64,000 nt of DNA from Arthrobacter sp. ISL-65 (GCF_018613795.1 NZ_JAGGPN010000015.1:62001-126000); one strand, 5' to 3'; counted from the stretch's first letter, positions 47,956-57,953 are shown. A program made the numbers and translations. The notes: generated from the sequence alone by a model not told the origin.

Positions 47956-47961
47956 AGACTA
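47956..47961 (-). promoter_or_regulatory. -10 box of the DUF1697 gene; leaderless start predicted
   Basis: TAGTCT on the minus strand lies 6 nt before the ATG at 47949, with no ribosome binding site between. Confidence 0.5.
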
Positions 47962-47978
47962 CTGCCCGGCCGCGCGCT

Positions 47979-49625
47979 TTAAGGCGAGGGGCCCGGCCGA
48001 TCCGCTTCACTGGTTCCGGGCCATCCAGATCCGGGTAGGGGCGGCGCCGTGGAGCGGTAGGTGTGGCCGGTGGGCGTGGTGAGTTCGATGGTGTGCCGTG
48101 GACCCGGTCTGGGTCGGGCTTTCCAGCCGGGGAGTTCTTTGGTGTGGTTGCAGGCTTCGCACAGTCCGGCGCCGTTGGCGAGGCTGGTGGTTCCGCCGTC
48201 GTGCCAGGGGATGATGTGGTCGTGGTGGCGGATTGGGGCGTCGCAGTAGGGGGTGCGGCAGGTGTCGTCGCGGATGTGGATGAAGCGGCGCAGCGGTGCC
48301 GGGAAGAGCCGTCTTCGCGTGTCCATCGCGACGAGGTCCCCGGTCCCGGGGGCGGTGTAGAGGCGCCGGATCCAGGTCTTCAGCTCCTTCACGGCGGTTG
48401 AATCGACTTCGCCGGGCTGGCCGCGATCCGGCCGGCCCGGATGCTGGAACTGGGCGGAATGTTGTCCCTGCGTGATGAGATCGCGTGCCCAGTCTGCGGG
48501 GACGATGCCGTAGCCGGGTATCCGGGCGGGTTCGGTGTCGCCTTGGAGGAGGGTGCGGTCGGTCATGACGAGGTTGAGCTCGATGCCGGTGATGCCGCCG
48601 GGGGTGCCGGTGGTCCACTCGACCAGGGTGTCGGCCTTGATCTGGTCGCGGGAGCGCGGGTCCCCGGCGGCACGGAGGGAATCGGCCTGCCGGGTCAGCG
48701 CCGCGGACACGGCGACGCCCTGCTGGACGGGCAGCAGTGCCGTCAGATACGTCATGCAGTCCGGCGCCGGGCGCAGGCTCACCCTCCGTTCCGACGCGGC
48801 ATGGCTGGCCCGCTGGGCGACGGAGCGGGGATCCCGCCGGATGGCGGCCGCCCGGACCGCTGCCACCACGGTGCGGGTCCCGGCGCCAACGAACGTTCCG
48901 GTGTCGGCGGCGAGCTCCGCATCGACGGCGTACCGGTCCTCGACGGTCAAACAGGCGGTTTCTTTCGCCAGGTACATGACGCGCTCTTCGTTGAGGTGTC
49001 CGGTGTCCAGCGCGGTCAAAGTGTGGGGCATCTCCATGAGCGCCTTGGCTGTTCCGAGCAGCCGGCCGCCCCGGGTTGGGGACTCGCCCCGGGCCAGCGC
49101 GATCTGCTCAGCCGCGCCCGTGCCCCTGTCTTTCCCGCGGTCCTTGCCCAGGTTCTCCGCGGCCAGTGGCTCCCGGTCGGTGGATTCCTGCCGGAGCCGG
49201 GCCTCGAAGGTCACGGAAAGCCGCGCCTGTTGCCAGGCGGCCCAGCTCTTGAAGTTCTCGTAGCCACGTATCTGGTCGATCAGCCCGGCAGCGTCGGCGC
49301 TAAGGTCGGCCGTCAGAAGCGCCATTGCCGTAGCGACCCGGTCCTTCGCCGAACCCCGCCACGCCGCACCAGCGCTGGAGGCAGCGCCCTCGGCGAACAG
49401 TACGTCGGCAAACATGGCCTCGGGAAAGGGGTCCACTGGAAACGTTGCCGGATACGCGGCGTCGGGGTCATCGTCGTAGGGCGCGGCGTCGGCAATCCCG
49501 TTGTCGGGGAACGCATCGAAGGGGAAACCGGCACCGTGAGAATCGGCGTCGCGAAACGCAGCAGCGTACGGGGCGGCGCCATGCGGCGCCACTGCTGTCG
49601 GTGCTGAATTTCCAATGCCTTCCAT
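47979..49625 (-). CDS. HNH endonuclease with DUF222 (13E12 repeat family-like)
   Basis: This 548-aa protein has a helical N-terminal DUF222-type region ([63 protein letters not shown]). A C-terminal HNH nuclease domain reads [42 protein letters not shown], with paired cysteines for zinc and the catalytic HDH. Such genes are multicopy in actinobacterial chromosomes and resemble selfish or mycobacterial 13E12 repeat proteins. The ATG at 49625 is tentative because no good ribosome site is seen. A palindromic repeat (copy C) lies just upstream. Confidence 0.88.
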   Translation of the reverse strand: MEGIGNSAPTAVAPHGAAPYAAAFRDADSHGAGFPFDAFPDNGIADAAPYDDDPDAAYPATFPVDPFPEAMFADVLFAEGAASSAGAAWRGSAKDRVATAMALLTADLSADAAGLIDQIRGYENFKSWAAWQQARLSVTFEARLRQESTDREPLAAENLGKDRGKDRGTGAAEQIALARGESPTRGGRLLGTAKALMEMPHTLTALDTGHLNEERVMYLAKETACLTVEDRYAVDAELAADTGTFVGAGTRTVVAAVRAAAIRRDPRSVAQRASHAASERRVSLRPAPDCMTYLTALLPVQQGVAVSAALTRQADSLRAAGDPRSRDQIKADTLVEWTTGTPGGITGIELNLVMTDRTLLQGDTEPARIPGYGIVPADWARDLITQGQHSAQFQHPGRPDRGQPGEVDSTAVKELKTWIRRLYTAPGTGDLVAMDTRRRLFPAPLRRFIHIRDDTCRTPYCDAPIRHHDHIIPWHDGGTTSLANGAGLCEACNHTKELPGWKARPRPGPRHTIELTTPTGHTYRSTAPPLPGSGWPGTSEADRPGPSP

Positions 49626-49721
49626 GGACACAGTCTGCCAAGGGGGACCGACATTTAAGGGCTGATCCGACACCAGATATGGGCGGGATCTTGAAGTTTT
49701 TTGGATCCGCATGGGAACGAA

Positions 49722-49782
49722 AACTAGGTAGCAGCTGGCGGCGTTCCCAGCCCTGGGAACCCCCTGATCTGCTACTGAGTTG
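49722..49782. repeat. Palindromic repeat, copy C
   Basis: This is the third copy of the repeat at 498-563 and 1573-1633. GCGTTCCCAGC and CTGGGAACC form the core, and AACTAGGTAGCAG and CTGCTACTGAGTT the outer arms. It sits between the HNH gene (5' side) and the IclR-type gene. Confidence 0.8.
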
Positions 49783-49813
49783 GGCGCACTGCCAGTTTGG
49801 GAAACAGGTGTAG

Positions 49814-50533
49814 CTAGTCGTTGTTCTTGCGGAGGGCTTCCGTCAGCACGCGGGCTGCGTTGCAGACAACCTCCGCGTGCAGCCGGCCCGGCTGGCGGGT
49901 GAGGCGCTCGATGGGGCCGGAGATGGAAACGGCGGCGATCACCCTCCCGGAGGGTCCACGCACAGGTGCAGAGACTGAGGCGACGCCCGGCTCCCGTTCG
50001 CCGAGGCTCTGGCCCCAGCCCCGCCGTCGTACTCCCGCCAGGACGGTGGGCGTGAAGCGCGCCGACTGCAGGCCTTCCAGCAGCCGGTCGTGGTCCTCCC
50101 AGGCGAGCAGGACCTGTGCCGCAGAACCAGCCTTCATGGACAGCTGCGTACCCACGGGAATGGTGTCGCGAAGGCCGATCGGACGTTCTGCGGAGGCAAC
50201 GCAGACCCGCCAGTCGCCCTGGCGGCGGAAAATCTGGGCGCTTTCGCCGGTGGCGTCGCGGAGCTGCATGAGAACCGGCCCCGCGGAGGCGATCAGCCTG
50301 TCCTCGCCGGCGGCGGAGGCAAGCTCGACGAGCCGGCTGCCGAGGACAAAGCGGCCCTGGATGTCGCGGCTCACCAGCCGGTGGTGGACCAGCGCCAGCG
50401 CGAGCCGGTGCACGGTAGGCCGCGCCAGTCCCGTGGCGGCGACGAGCTGCGCAAGAGTGGTGGGCCCGGCCTCAAGTGCGTCGAGCACCTGCGCTGCTTT
50501 ATCAATGACACCGACTCCACTAGAATTGTCCAT
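49814..50533 (-). CDS. ltbR: IclR family regulator of leucine biosynthesis (LtbR/NdgR-type)
   Basis: This 239-aa regulator has an N-terminal winged helix ([47 protein letters not shown]) and the IclR effector domain ([27 protein letters not shown]-like). It is divergent from leuCD, the conserved position of LtbR in Corynebacterium and NdgR in Streptomyces, which repress leuCD and related genes. The start ATG at 50533 ([10 protein letters not shown]) was preferred over 50554. A TCTCA-N5-TGAGA palindrome in the spacer is the likely operator. The symbol rests on synteny and family, not on a search. Confidence 0.88.
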   Translation of the reverse strand: MDNSSGVGVIDKAAQVLDALEAGPTTLAQLVAATGLARPTVHRLALALVHHRLVSRDIQGRFVLGSRLVELASAAGEDRLIASAGPVLMQLRDATGESAQIFRRQGDWRVCVASAERPIGLRDTIPVGTQLSMKAGSAAQVLLAWEDHDRLLEGLQSARFTPTVLAGVRRRGWGQSLGEREPGVASVSAPVRGPSGRVIAAVSISGPIERLTRQPGRLHAEVVCNAARVLTEALRKNND

Positions 50534-50548
50534 GTACTGATATTGCCG

Positions 50549-50563
50549 TCTCATTATCTGAGA
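50549..50563. promoter_or_regulatory. Operator-like palindrome between the IclR-type gene and leuC
   Basis: TCTCATTATCTGAGA is a perfect TCTCA-N5-TGAGA dyad in the 111-bp divergent spacer, 16 bp from the regulator's start codon. A possible leuC -35 (TTGACT, 50574-50579) lies beside it. This fits autoregulation and repression of leuCD by the LtbR/NdgR-type protein. Confidence 0.6.
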
Positions 50564-50644
50564 TGCAAATCATTTGACTGGCTTATTACAGGGGTCTGCT
50601 GTTTCAGTGGATCCGACAGCAAACAGCATCGAAGGGAGATGGTC

Positions 50645-52099
50645 ATGGCCAAAACATTGGCCGAGAAAGTCTGGGATGCGCACGTGGTGCGCAAAGGCGA
50701 CGGCGAAGGCGCCAACGCCCAGCCGGACCTTCTGTACATCGACCTCCACCTCGTCCATGAGGTGACCTCCCCGCAGGCCTTTGAGGGTCTCCGCCTGGCC
50801 GGCCGCAAGCTGCGCCGCCCGGACCTCACCATCGCCACCGAGGACCACAACACGCCGACGCTGGACATTGACAAGCCGATCGCCGACCTCACCAGCCGGA
50901 CCCAGATCCAGACCCTGCGCAACAACTGCGAGGAGTTCGGCGTCCGCCTGCATTCCCTCGGTGACGCCGAGCAGGGCATCGTGCACGTCGTGGGGCCGCA
51001 GCTTGGACTGACCCAGCCCGGAATGACCGTGGTGTGCGGCGACTCGCACACCTCCACCCACGGCGCGTTCGGTGCGCTGGCCATGGGCATCGGCACGTCC
51101 GAGGTGGAGCACGTCATGGCCACCCAGACGCTGTCCCTCAAGCCCTTCAAGACCATGGCCATCAACGTCGAGGGCACGCTGCGCCCCGGCGTGACCGCCA
51201 AGGACATTATCCTTGCCGTCATCGCCAAGATCGGCACCGGCGGCGGCCAGGGCTACGTCCTGGAGTACCGCGGCTCGGCCATCCGCGCCCTGTCCATGGA
51301 CGCCCGGATGACCATCTGCAACATGTCCATTGAAGCAGGCGCCCGCGCCGGCATGGTGGCTCCGGATGAGACCACCTACGCTTTCATGTCCGGCCGCCCG
51401 CACGCGCCGCAGGGCGCCGAATGGGACGCTGCCGTCGAGTACTGGAACACGCTGCGCACCGATGACGACGCCGTCTTCGACGCCCAGGTCGACCTGGACG
51501 CCAACACCCTCGAGCCGTTCGTCACCTGGGGCACCAACCCCGGCCAGGGCGTCTCGCTGTCGGCAAAGGTTCCGTCCCCGGAGGACTTCGGCGACGAGAA
51601 CGCCAAGGCCGCCGCGGAGCGCGCCCTCCAGTACATGGGCCTGGCAGCCGGAACGCCCATGAAGGACATCCGCGTGGACACCGTCTTCCTGGGCTCCTGC
51701 ACCAACTCCCGCATCGAGGACCTGCGGGCGGCGGCGGACATCGTCCGCGGCCGCGAGAAGGACCCGAAGGTCCGGATGCTGGTGGTCCCCGGCTCGGCAC
51801 GGGTACGCCTCGAGGCCGAGGCCGAGGGCCTGGACAAGGTCTTCAAGGACTTCGGTGCCGAATGGCGTTTCGCCGGCTGCTCCATGTGCCTGGGCATGAA
51901 CCCGGACCAGCTGGAGCCGGGGGAGCGGTGCGCCTCCACCTCCAACCGCAACTTTGAAGGCCGGCAGGGCAAGGGCGGCCGCACGCACCTTGTTTCTCCG
52001 GTGGTCGCAGCCGCCACGGCCGTCCGCGGAACGCTGAGTTCGCCGTCGGACCTCCAGCCGGCACCGGAATCCGCAGCCCTCACCACCGACGCCGCCTAG
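50645..52099 (+). CDS. leuC: 3-isopropylmalate dehydratase large subunit
   Basis: This 484-aa aconitase-family subunit isomerises 2-isopropylmalate to 3-isopropylmalate. The 4Fe-4S ligands are in [22 protein letters not shown] (about residue 351) and [13 protein letters not shown] (about 411-414). [32 protein letters not shown] is the family signature. The ATG at 50645 is at proper distance from GAAGGGA; an in-frame ATG two codons upstream overlaps that site. leuD follows after 9 bp. Confidence 0.97.
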   Translation: MAKTLAEKVWDAHVVRKGDGEGANAQPDLLYIDLHLVHEVTSPQAFEGLRLAGRKLRRPDLTIATEDHNTPTLDIDKPIADLTSRTQIQTLRNNCEEFGVRLHSLGDAEQGIVHVVGPQLGLTQPGMTVVCGDSHTSTHGAFGALAMGIGTSEVEHVMATQTLSLKPFKTMAINVEGTLRPGVTAKDIILAVIAKIGTGGGQGYVLEYRGSAIRALSMDARMTICNMSIEAGARAGMVAPDETTYAFMSGRPHAPQGAEWDAAVEYWNTLRTDDDAVFDAQVDLDANTLEPFVTWGTNPGQGVSLSAKVPSPEDFGDENAKAAAERALQYMGLAAGTPMKDIRVDTVFLGSCTNSRIEDLRAAADIVRGREKDPKVRMLVVPGSARVRLEAEAEGLDKVFKDFGAEWRFAGCSMCLGMNPDQLEPGERCASTSNRNFEGRQGKGGRTHLVSPVVAAATAVRGTLSSPSDLQPAPESAALTTDAA

Positions 52100-52108
52100 G
52101 AAGACGCC

Positions 52109-52711
52109 ATGGAAAAGTTCACCACCCACACCGGTATCGGCGTCCCGCTGCGCCAGAGCAACGTTGACACGGACCAGATCATCCCCGCCGTGTACCTCAA
52201 GCGCATCACGCGCACTGGCTTTGAAGACGCGCTGTTTTCCGCGTGGCGCAAGGATCCTTCCTTCATCCTGAACCAGGAGCCGTTCAATGCCGGGTCCGTC
52301 CTGGTTGCCGGCCCTGACTTCGGCACCGGTTCCTCCCGCGAGCACGCCGTCTGGGCTCTGAAGGACTACGGCTTCCGCGCCGTCCTCTCCTCCCGCTTCG
52401 CCGACATCTTCCGCGGCAACTCGGGCAAGCAGGGACTCCTCGCCGCCCAGGTTGCCCAGGATGACATCGAGCTCATCTGGAAGGTCCTCGAGAACGCGCC
52501 CGGGACCGAGGTGACCGTTGACCTCGCCTCCAAGACCGTCACCTGCGGCAACGTGGTTGCGCCGTTCGAGATCGACGATTACACGCGCTGGCGCCTGCTG
52601 GAGGGCCTCGATGACATCGGGCTGACCCTGCAGCACGAGGAGGACATTACGGCCTACGAAGCCACGCGGCCGTCCTTCAAGCCGCTAACGCTCCCGGCCA
52701 GGACTTCCTGA
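52109..52711 (+). CDS. leuD: 3-isopropylmalate dehydratase small subunit
   Basis: This 200-aa swivel-domain partner of LeuC begins [38 protein letters not shown] and includes [44 protein letters not shown]. It is 9 bp after leuC and completes the enzyme. A terminator follows. Confidence 0.97.
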   Translation: MEKFTTHTGIGVPLRQSNVDTDQIIPAVYLKRITRTGFEDALFSAWRKDPSFILNQEPFNAGSVLVAGPDFGTGSSREHAVWALKDYGFRAVLSSRFADIFRGNSGKQGLLAAQVAQDDIELIWKVLENAPGTEVTVDLASKTVTCGNVVAPFEIDDYTRWRLLEGLDDIGLTLQHEEDITAYEATRPSFKPLTLPARTS

Positions 52712-52734
52712 CCGCTTATCAAAAAGCATTGCCA

Positions 52735-52768
52735 AAAGGCCCGCCGTGCATAGCCGCGGCGGGCCTTT
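52735..52768 (+). terminator. Terminator of leuCD
   Basis: AAAGGCCCGCCG and CGGCGGGCCTTT form a perfect 12-bp stem, 24 bp after leuD. Confidence 0.85.
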
Positions 52769-52899
52769 CCGCTGCCCCCGGTCCGGCCGTCGGGCCCCAC
52801 TCGCCCGCGTCAGTATTTCGGTTCGGTAACGCGAACTCATATGCTTAGCTGGTGCCTTTGTAAGGATTTGGGGGCGAGTAGTCGTGAGGAAACCGGTAA

Positions 52900-54225
52900 A
52901 TGAGTAGTGTTCTGACAATCCGCGGAGGCGTCCCGCTAACTGGCCGCGTCAGCGTCCGCGGTGCCAAGAACCTTGTGCCCAAGGCCATGGTGGCCGCGCT
53001 GCTGGGCAACGAGCCCTCCGTGCTGCGGAACGTTCCGGAAATCAAGGACGTCGAGGTGGTCACCAGCCTGCTCCAGCTCCACGGCGTGACCGTCGAGAAG
53101 GACCCCGTCACCGGTGACCTGACCTTGGATCCCAAGGCTGCTAAGACTGCGCCGAGCACGGCCATCGACGCCCACGCCGGCGACTCCCGGATCCCCATCC
53201 TGCTGTGCGGTCCCCTGATCCACGCGGTCGGCGAAGCCTTCATCCCGGACCTGGGCGGCTGCAAGATCGGCGACCGGCCCATCGACTACCACATGAACGT
53301 GCTGCGGCAGTTCGGCGCCGTCGTCGAAAAGCGCCCGGGCGGCATCCACATTTCGGCGCCCAAGGGGCTGCGCGGGGCCAAGATTTCCCTGCCGTATCCC
53401 TCCGTCGGCGCCACGGAGCAGGTTCTCCTGAGTGCAACGCGCGCCGAAGGCATCACCGAACTCTCCGGTGCCGCCACCGAGCCCGAGATTGTTGACCTCA
53501 TCGCCGTGCTCCAGAAGATGGGCGCCATCATCAGCGTCCAGACGGACCGCACCATCCGGATCGAGGGTGTCCGCGAGTTGGGCGGCTATAACCACCGGGC
53601 CCTGTCGGACCGCAACGAGTCGGCCTCCTGGGCGTCCGCGGCGCTGGTGACGCGCGGCGACATTTTCGTCGAAGGCGCCTCGCAGCGGGACATGATGACC
53701 TTCCTGAACACCTTCCGCAAGGTGGGCGGCGGCATGGACATCGGCGAGGACGGCATCCGCTTCTACCACCGCGGCGGAAAGCTCAGCCCCCTTGTCCTGG
53801 AGACGGATGTCCACCCGGGATTCATGACCGACTGGCAGCAGCCCCTCGTCGTGGCCCTGACCCAGGCCGAAGGCGTGTCCATCGTGCACGAGACCGTCTA
53901 CGAGAACCGCTTCGGCTTCACCGACGCGCTCATTCGCATGGGCGCCAGCATCCAGGTGCATCGGGAATGCCTGGGCAGTGTGCCGTGCCGCTTCGGGCAG
54001 CGGAACTTCCTGCATTCTGCAGTCATCTCGGGCCCCACCCAGCTCAAGGGAACCGACATCGACGTGCCGGACCTCCGCGGCGGATTCAGCCACCTGATCG
54101 CCGCTTTGGCTGCCACGGGGACCTCGCGTGTAACCGGAATCGACATCATCAACCGTGGCTACGAGCGGTTCACCGAAAAGCTGGCCGGGCTCGGCGCCGA
54201 CTTCGACATCTCGTCGGCGAAGTAG
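52900..54225 (+). CDS. murA: UDP-N-acetylglucosamine 1-carboxyvinyltransferase
   Basis: This 441-aa enzyme transfers enolpyruvate from PEP to UDP-GlcNAc, the first committed step of peptidoglycan synthesis. The catalytic cysteine sits in GGCKIGDRPIDYH (residue 121), so it should be of the fosfomycin-sensitive type, unlike mycobacterial MurA with Asp. LRGGFSHLIAALAATGTSRVTGIDIINRGYERFTEKLAGLGADF is the family C-terminus. It heads a run of envelope genes (plsC, gpsA, ddl). Confidence 0.96.
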   Translation: MSSVLTIRGGVPLTGRVSVRGAKNLVPKAMVAALLGNEPSVLRNVPEIKDVEVVTSLLQLHGVTVEKDPVTGDLTLDPKAAKTAPSTAIDAHAGDSRIPILLCGPLIHAVGEAFIPDLGGCKIGDRPIDYHMNVLRQFGAVVEKRPGGIHISAPKGLRGAKISLPYPSVGATEQVLLSATRAEGITELSGAATEPEIVDLIAVLQKMGAIISVQTDRTIRIEGVRELGGYNHRALSDRNESASWASAALVTRGDIFVEGASQRDMMTFLNTFRKVGGGMDIGEDGIRFYHRGGKLSPLVLETDVHPGFMTDWQQPLVVALTQAEGVSIVHETVYENRFGFTDALIRMGASIQVHRECLGSVPCRFGQRNFLHSAVISGPTQLKGTDIDVPDLRGGFSHLIAALAATGTSRVTGIDIINRGYERFTEKLAGLGADFDISSAK

Positions 54226-54235
54226 CGGGGGCCCG

Positions 54236-54982
54236 GTGAAGGAATCGGCCAAGAGCCACATAACGTTCGTGCTTATCGCCAGCCTTGTCCGGCCGGTCCT
54301 GAACCTGGTCATGAACAAAAAGTGGGAGGGCACGGAAAAGCTTCCCGCGGGTGGCTTCATCGCCGTACCCAACCACTGCACCGAGATCGACCCCCTCGTG
54401 ATCGGGCACATGCTGTACAACCAGAAGCGCGCCCCGCACTTCCTGGCGAAGTCGGGCCTCTTCAAGGTCCCGGTGGTGGGCGCCGTGCTGCACGCCACCA
54501 AGCAGATTCCGGTGGAACGCTCGACGGCGGGGGCCAACCGCTCGCTGCAGCTCGCCCAGGAGGTTGTGGCCGAGGGCGGAGCGATCATCATTTACCCCGA
54601 GGGTACGCTGACCCGCGACCCCGACCTGTGGCCGATGAAAGGCCACACGGGCGCCGCCCGCCTGGCCCTCGAGGCCGGAATCCCGGTCGTTCCGATGGCG
54701 CACTGGGGCGCACATGAGCTCTTTCCCCGCTACGCCAAGCGGTTCCACCTGTTCCCGCGCAAGACGTCCAGAATCCGGATCGGGGACCCGGTAGACCTTT
54801 CCCGCTTCGCGGGCCGGTCCCGGGACAGGGCCACGCTTGCGGAAGCCACGGACGTCATCATGGATGCCGTCACCGGGCTCCTGGCCGAGCTCCGCGGGGA
54901 GCAGCCGCCGGCCCGGCGCTGGGACCCGACTGCCCACAACCAGACGAAGCACGGACGCGACGTCGAACGGGGCGGAAAATGA
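54236..54982 (+). CDS. plsC: 1-acyl-sn-glycerol-3-phosphate acyltransferase
   Basis: This 248-aa membrane-associated acyltransferase acylates lysophosphatidic acid in phospholipid synthesis. The HX4D motif is in VPNHCTEIDPLVIG (about residue 46), and later blocks are PVERSTAGANRSLQLAQE and IIYPEGTLTRDPDLWPMKGHTGAARLALEAGIPVVPMAHWG. The start is GTG at 54236, 10 bp after murA; the ribosome site is weak. It overlaps gpsA by 4 bp, linking two steps of glycerophospholipid synthesis. Confidence 0.93.
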   Translation: MKESAKSHITFVLIASLVRPVLNLVMNKKWEGTEKLPAGGFIAVPNHCTEIDPLVIGHMLYNQKRAPHFLAKSGLFKVPVVGAVLHATKQIPVERSTAGANRSLQLAQEVVAEGGAIIIYPEGTLTRDPDLWPMKGHTGAARLALEAGIPVVPMAHWGAHELFPRYAKRFHLFPRKTSRIRIGDPVDLSRFAGRSRDRATLAEATDVIMDAVTGLLAELRGEQPPARRWDPTAHNQTKHGRDVERGGK

Positions 54983-56031
54983 CGCCTGTGTACGCCCGGC
55001 CCGGTTCTGCCGTGTCCGTGGCAGTCCTGGGCGCCGGTTCGTGGGGGACCACGTTCGCGAAAATTCTGGCCGACGCCGCCACGGCCTCCGGCGTTGACCG
55101 CAGCATCCGGCTTTGGGGCCGCCGGGCGGAAGTCGTGGCGGAGATCAACGGCAACCACCGAAACCCCCAGTACCTCACCGACATCGATCTTCCGCCGAGC
55201 ATCACGGCCTCTGCCGACGTGGCGGATGTGCTGTCCGGAGCCGATCTGGTGGTCCTCGCCGTTCCGGCGCAGTCGCTGCGCCTCCAGCTGCGCAAGTGGA
55301 AGCCCCTGATCGGGCCCGACGCCCTCGTGGTGTCGCTGATGAAGGGCCTCGAACTGGGCTCGGACGCACGGATGAGCGAGGTCATCGCCGAGGAACTGGA
55401 CATCCCTGCCGACCGCATCGCGGTCGTGTCCGGTCCCAACCTGGCCATGGAGATCGCCCGGGAGGAGCCCACGGCTTCGGTTGTTGCCTGTCCTGACGCA
55501 GCCGTGGCCGGCTGGATCGCCAGAAGCTGCACCGCCCCGTACTTCCGTCCCTACACCACCTCTGACATCGTGGGTGTTGAAATCGGCGGCATCGTCAAGA
55601 ACGTCATCGCGCTGGCCGTGGGCATCTGCGAGGGAAAGCAGATGGGGGACAACACCAAGGCTTCCGTCATTACCCGCGGGCTGGCCGAAACCTCGCGGCT
55701 GGCGCTGGCGCTTGGCGGCAGAGCCCACACCATGGCCGGGCTGGCCGGACTTGGGGACCTGGTGGCCACGTGCTCGTCACCGCTGTCCCGGAACCACACT
55801 GCCGGCCGCCTGCTGGGACAGGGCCTGACGCTGGACGAGGTCGCGCAGAAAATGACCCAGACCGCCGAAGGCATCAAGTCCGGCCAGGCAGTCCACGAAC
55901 TGGCCGGCAAGCTCGGCGTCGAAATGCCCATCACGGCGGCCGTCGTCGCGGTCCTCGCCGGAAAATTGTCCGTTGACCAACTCGGGCCGCTACTGCTGTC
56001 CCGGGAACTTAAAGCCGAAGGCGATTACTGA
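54979..56031 (+). CDS. gpsA: Glycerol-3-phosphate dehydrogenase (NAD(P)+)
   Basis: This 350-aa enzyme reduces dihydroxyacetone phosphate to sn-glycerol-3-phosphate for lipid synthesis. The nucleotide motif VAVLGAGSWGTTFAKILAD starts near residue 13; VSGPNLAMEIAREEPTASV, EIGGIVKNVIALAVGICEG and GLAGLGDLVATCSSPLSRN are family signatures. The ATG overlaps the plsC stop (ATGA). Confidence 0.96.
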   Translation: MTPVYARPGSAVSVAVLGAGSWGTTFAKILADAATASGVDRSIRLWGRRAEVVAEINGNHRNPQYLTDIDLPPSITASADVADVLSGADLVVLAVPAQSLRLQLRKWKPLIGPDALVVSLMKGLELGSDARMSEVIAEELDIPADRIAVVSGPNLAMEIAREEPTASVVACPDAAVAGWIARSCTAPYFRPYTTSDIVGVEIGGIVKNVIALAVGICEGKQMGDNTKASVITRGLAETSRLALALGGRAHTMAGLAGLGDLVATCSSPLSRNHTAGRLLGQGLTLDEVAQKMTQTAEGIKSGQAVHELAGKLGVEMPITAAVVAVLAGKLSVDQLGPLLLSRELKAEGDY

Positions 56032-56033
56032 CA

Positions 56034-57206
56034 GTGTCGGAAGATAACTTGACCGCAGCGGACATCACCAGCCAGGGCAAGACCGCCCACGGCGGAACTC
56101 AGCCCAAGCCCCGGGTGGCCGTCCTCTTTGGCGGCCGCTCCAGCGAACACGCCGTCAGCTGCGTGACCGCTGCCGGCGTGCTGGGGGCCATCGACCGGAA
56201 CAAGTACGACGTCGTTCCCATCGGCATTGCCAAGTCCGGCCAGTGGGTCCTCGCGTCAGGGGACACGGCGCAGTGGTCCTTCTCCGCAACCTCGCTTCCG
56301 GAGGTCCCGCCGTCGGCCCAGACGGTAAGCATCACGGAGATCCGGGGAGAGCACCAGCTCATCGTGACGGCCCCCAACGAGGTGCCGCAGGAACTCGGAT
56401 CCGTGGATGTGGTGTTCCCGCTGCTGCACGGGCCGTTCGGTGAGGACGGCACCATCCAGGGGCTTCTGGAGCTCTCCGACACCCGCTACGTCGGTGCCGG
56501 CGTGCTCGCCTCGGCGGTGGGCATGGACAAGCACTTCATGAAAGTGGTCTTCGAGGCCGCCGGCCTGAAGGTGGGCCCGTACATCGCTGTGACCGACCGG
56601 CAGTGGCGCAACGACCCCGAGTCTGTCCGCAAGCAGGTTGACCTGCTGGGCTTCCCGGTGTTCGTCAAGCCCGCCCGCGCCGGATCCTCAATGGGCATCT
56701 CCAAGGTGGAATCGCTTGACGGCCTGGACGCCGCTATAGAGGCGGCCCGCGAGCATGATCCGAAACTGGTGATCGAGGCCGGCATTGTGGGCCGGGAAAT
56801 CGAATGCGCCGTGCTCGAGGGCCGCGGTGGCGATGCTCCCCGCACGTCCCTGCCCGGCGAGATCTCCGTGGCCGGCGGCGGGCACGAGTTCTACGACTTC
56901 CAGGCCAAGTACGTGGATGACGCGGCCGCCCTGAGCTGCCCCGCGGACATGCCCGAGGAAGCGATTGCCCGCGTCCGCGAGCTCGCAGCCGCGGCGTTCG
57001 ACTCTGTGGGGGCGGAGGGCCTGAGCCGGGTCGACTTCTTCTACACGCCGGACGGCGACCTCATCATCAACGAGATCAACACGATGCCCGGATTCACGCC
57101 GAAGAGCATGTACCCGCAGATGTGGGCGGCCACCGGACTGAGCTATCCGGACCTGATCGACGAGCTGATCCACCTGGCGCTGACCCGCAAGACCGGCCTG
57201 CGCTAG
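56034..57206 (+). CDS. ddl: D-alanine--D-alanine ligase
   Basis: This 390-aa ATP-grasp ligase makes D-Ala-D-Ala for peptidoglycan. Blocks: VAVLFGGRSSEHAVSCVTAAGVL, VDVVFPLLHGPFGEDGTIQGLLE, VFVKPARAGSSMGISKV and DLIINEINTMPGFTPKSMYPQMWAATGLSYPDLI. The start is GTG at 56034, 2 bp after gpsA, and about 25 residues precede the fold. It is the last gene of the murA-plsC-gpsA-ddl run. Confidence 0.96.
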   Translation: MSEDNLTAADITSQGKTAHGGTQPKPRVAVLFGGRSSEHAVSCVTAAGVLGAIDRNKYDVVPIGIAKSGQWVLASGDTAQWSFSATSLPEVPPSAQTVSITEIRGEHQLIVTAPNEVPQELGSVDVVFPLLHGPFGEDGTIQGLLELSDTRYVGAGVLASAVGMDKHFMKVVFEAAGLKVGPYIAVTDRQWRNDPESVRKQVDLLGFPVFVKPARAGSSMGISKVESLDGLDAAIEAAREHDPKLVIEAGIVGREIECAVLEGRGGDAPRTSLPGEISVAGGGHEFYDFQAKYVDDAAALSCPADMPEEAIARVRELAAAAFDSVGAEGLSRVDFFYTPDGDLIINEINTMPGFTPKSMYPQMWAATGLSYPDLIDELIHLALTRKTGLR

Positions 57207-57210
57207 TCCC

Positions 57211-57339
57211 CACCGGCACCCTAACCTCGCTCCGCTTCGGCCAGGGAACCCTGCCGGCGTGGGCCCAGCACCGGCACCCTAACCTCGCTCCGCTTCGGCC
57301 AGGGAACCCTGCCGGCGTGGGCCCAGCACCGGCACCCTA
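57211..57339. repeat. 58-bp tandem repeat, 2.2 copies
   Basis: A 58-bp unit beginning CACCGGCACCCTAACCTCGC starts at 57211 and 57269, and a 13-bp remnant starts at 57327. The copies appear identical. The remnant contains the stop codon (57337-57339) of the convergent DUF3515 gene, so the unit probably derives from the end of that gene. Each full unit holds an AGGG-AA-CCCT hairpin that may terminate transcription. Confidence 0.85.
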
Positions 57340-57840
57340 CTTGCTGGTGGGCAGGTCTTGGAGATCCTCCTGGCCCACGCAGTTGCGGCTGGCCTTGATC
57401 TTCGCGGCTGCGGCGGACAGGTCAGCCAGGACGGTGGCCGAGCTGATCTTGTCCGGATCCATCAGGATTTCCGTGGCGGGTTCCCGGCCATAGGTGGTCA
57501 GCGTCCACGCAGGGCTGCCCTCCTTGATGACCCAGTCCACGTCGTTGACGCTGACGCAGCGGTCCGTGGTGGGCCCGGGGGCGTTGACGCCGCACCGCAG
57601 GACCACCTGAGACGGGTCGCCCCAGGCGGCGGTGGCCTGGCTGTTCGTCTTCCGCAGGCGGGCGTCGCCAATGGCGTCCGGAAGCGCCACCATCATCGGG
57701 GCGCAGGCCGGGTTGGCTGCGTCGGCGGCGGGGGCAACGTCGACGGCGGGTGAACAGCCGCCCAGCGCCAGTCCGGTTAGCGCCGCGGCCCCTGCCACTG
57801 TCAGCCTGCGGACGGGTTTCTGGGCGAGCGGGAAATGCAT
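57337..57840 (-). CDS. DUF3515 domain lipoprotein
   Basis: This 167-aa secreted protein has signal MHFPLAQKPVRRLTVAGAAALTGLALGGC with lipobox LGGC. It then has the DUF3515 pattern CAPMMVALPDAIGDARLRKTNSQATAAWGDPSQVVLRCGV and CVSVNDVDWVIKEG, with cysteines that could form disulfides. Its function is unknown; the family is actinobacterial and commonly lies between ddl and thiL, as here. It appears leaderless. Confidence 0.92.
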   Translation of the reverse strand: MHFPLAQKPVRRLTVAGAAALTGLALGGCSPAVDVAPAADAANPACAPMMVALPDAIGDARLRKTNSQATAAWGDPSQVVLRCGVNAPGPTTDRCVSVNDVDWVIKEGSPAWTLTTYGREPATEILMDPDKISSATVLADLSAAAAKIKASRNCVGQEDLQDLPTSK

Positions 57841-57846
57841 CCGTCA

Positions 57847-57852
57847 AGCCTA
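57847..57852 (-). promoter_or_regulatory. -10 box of the DUF3515 gene; leaderless start predicted
   Basis: TAGGCT on the minus strand lies 6 nt before the ATG at 57840, with no ribosome binding site between. Confidence 0.5.
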
Positions 57853-57953
57853 TCGTTCCGCGGGGAGCCGGACTGACCGCCGAGTGACGCCCGCACTCCG
57901 TGCCGGCCCGGGGCCGGGAACCCGGCCAGCCAATGAATGTCGGTCCGTGGCGG

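Noticed and set aside
50090-50644. N-terminal extension of leuC into the regulator gene
   Set aside because: The extended frame crosses the divergent IclR gene and operator; the ATG at 50645 has a ribosome site and matches the family start.
50570-52636. 688-codon minus-strand frame antisense to leuCD
   Set aside because: It is an antisense shadow spanning two genes and their promoter; no protein-like features.
57211-57339. Possible CRISPR array
   Set aside because: The repeats are directly abutting 58-bp tandem units without variable spacers and no cas gene is present.
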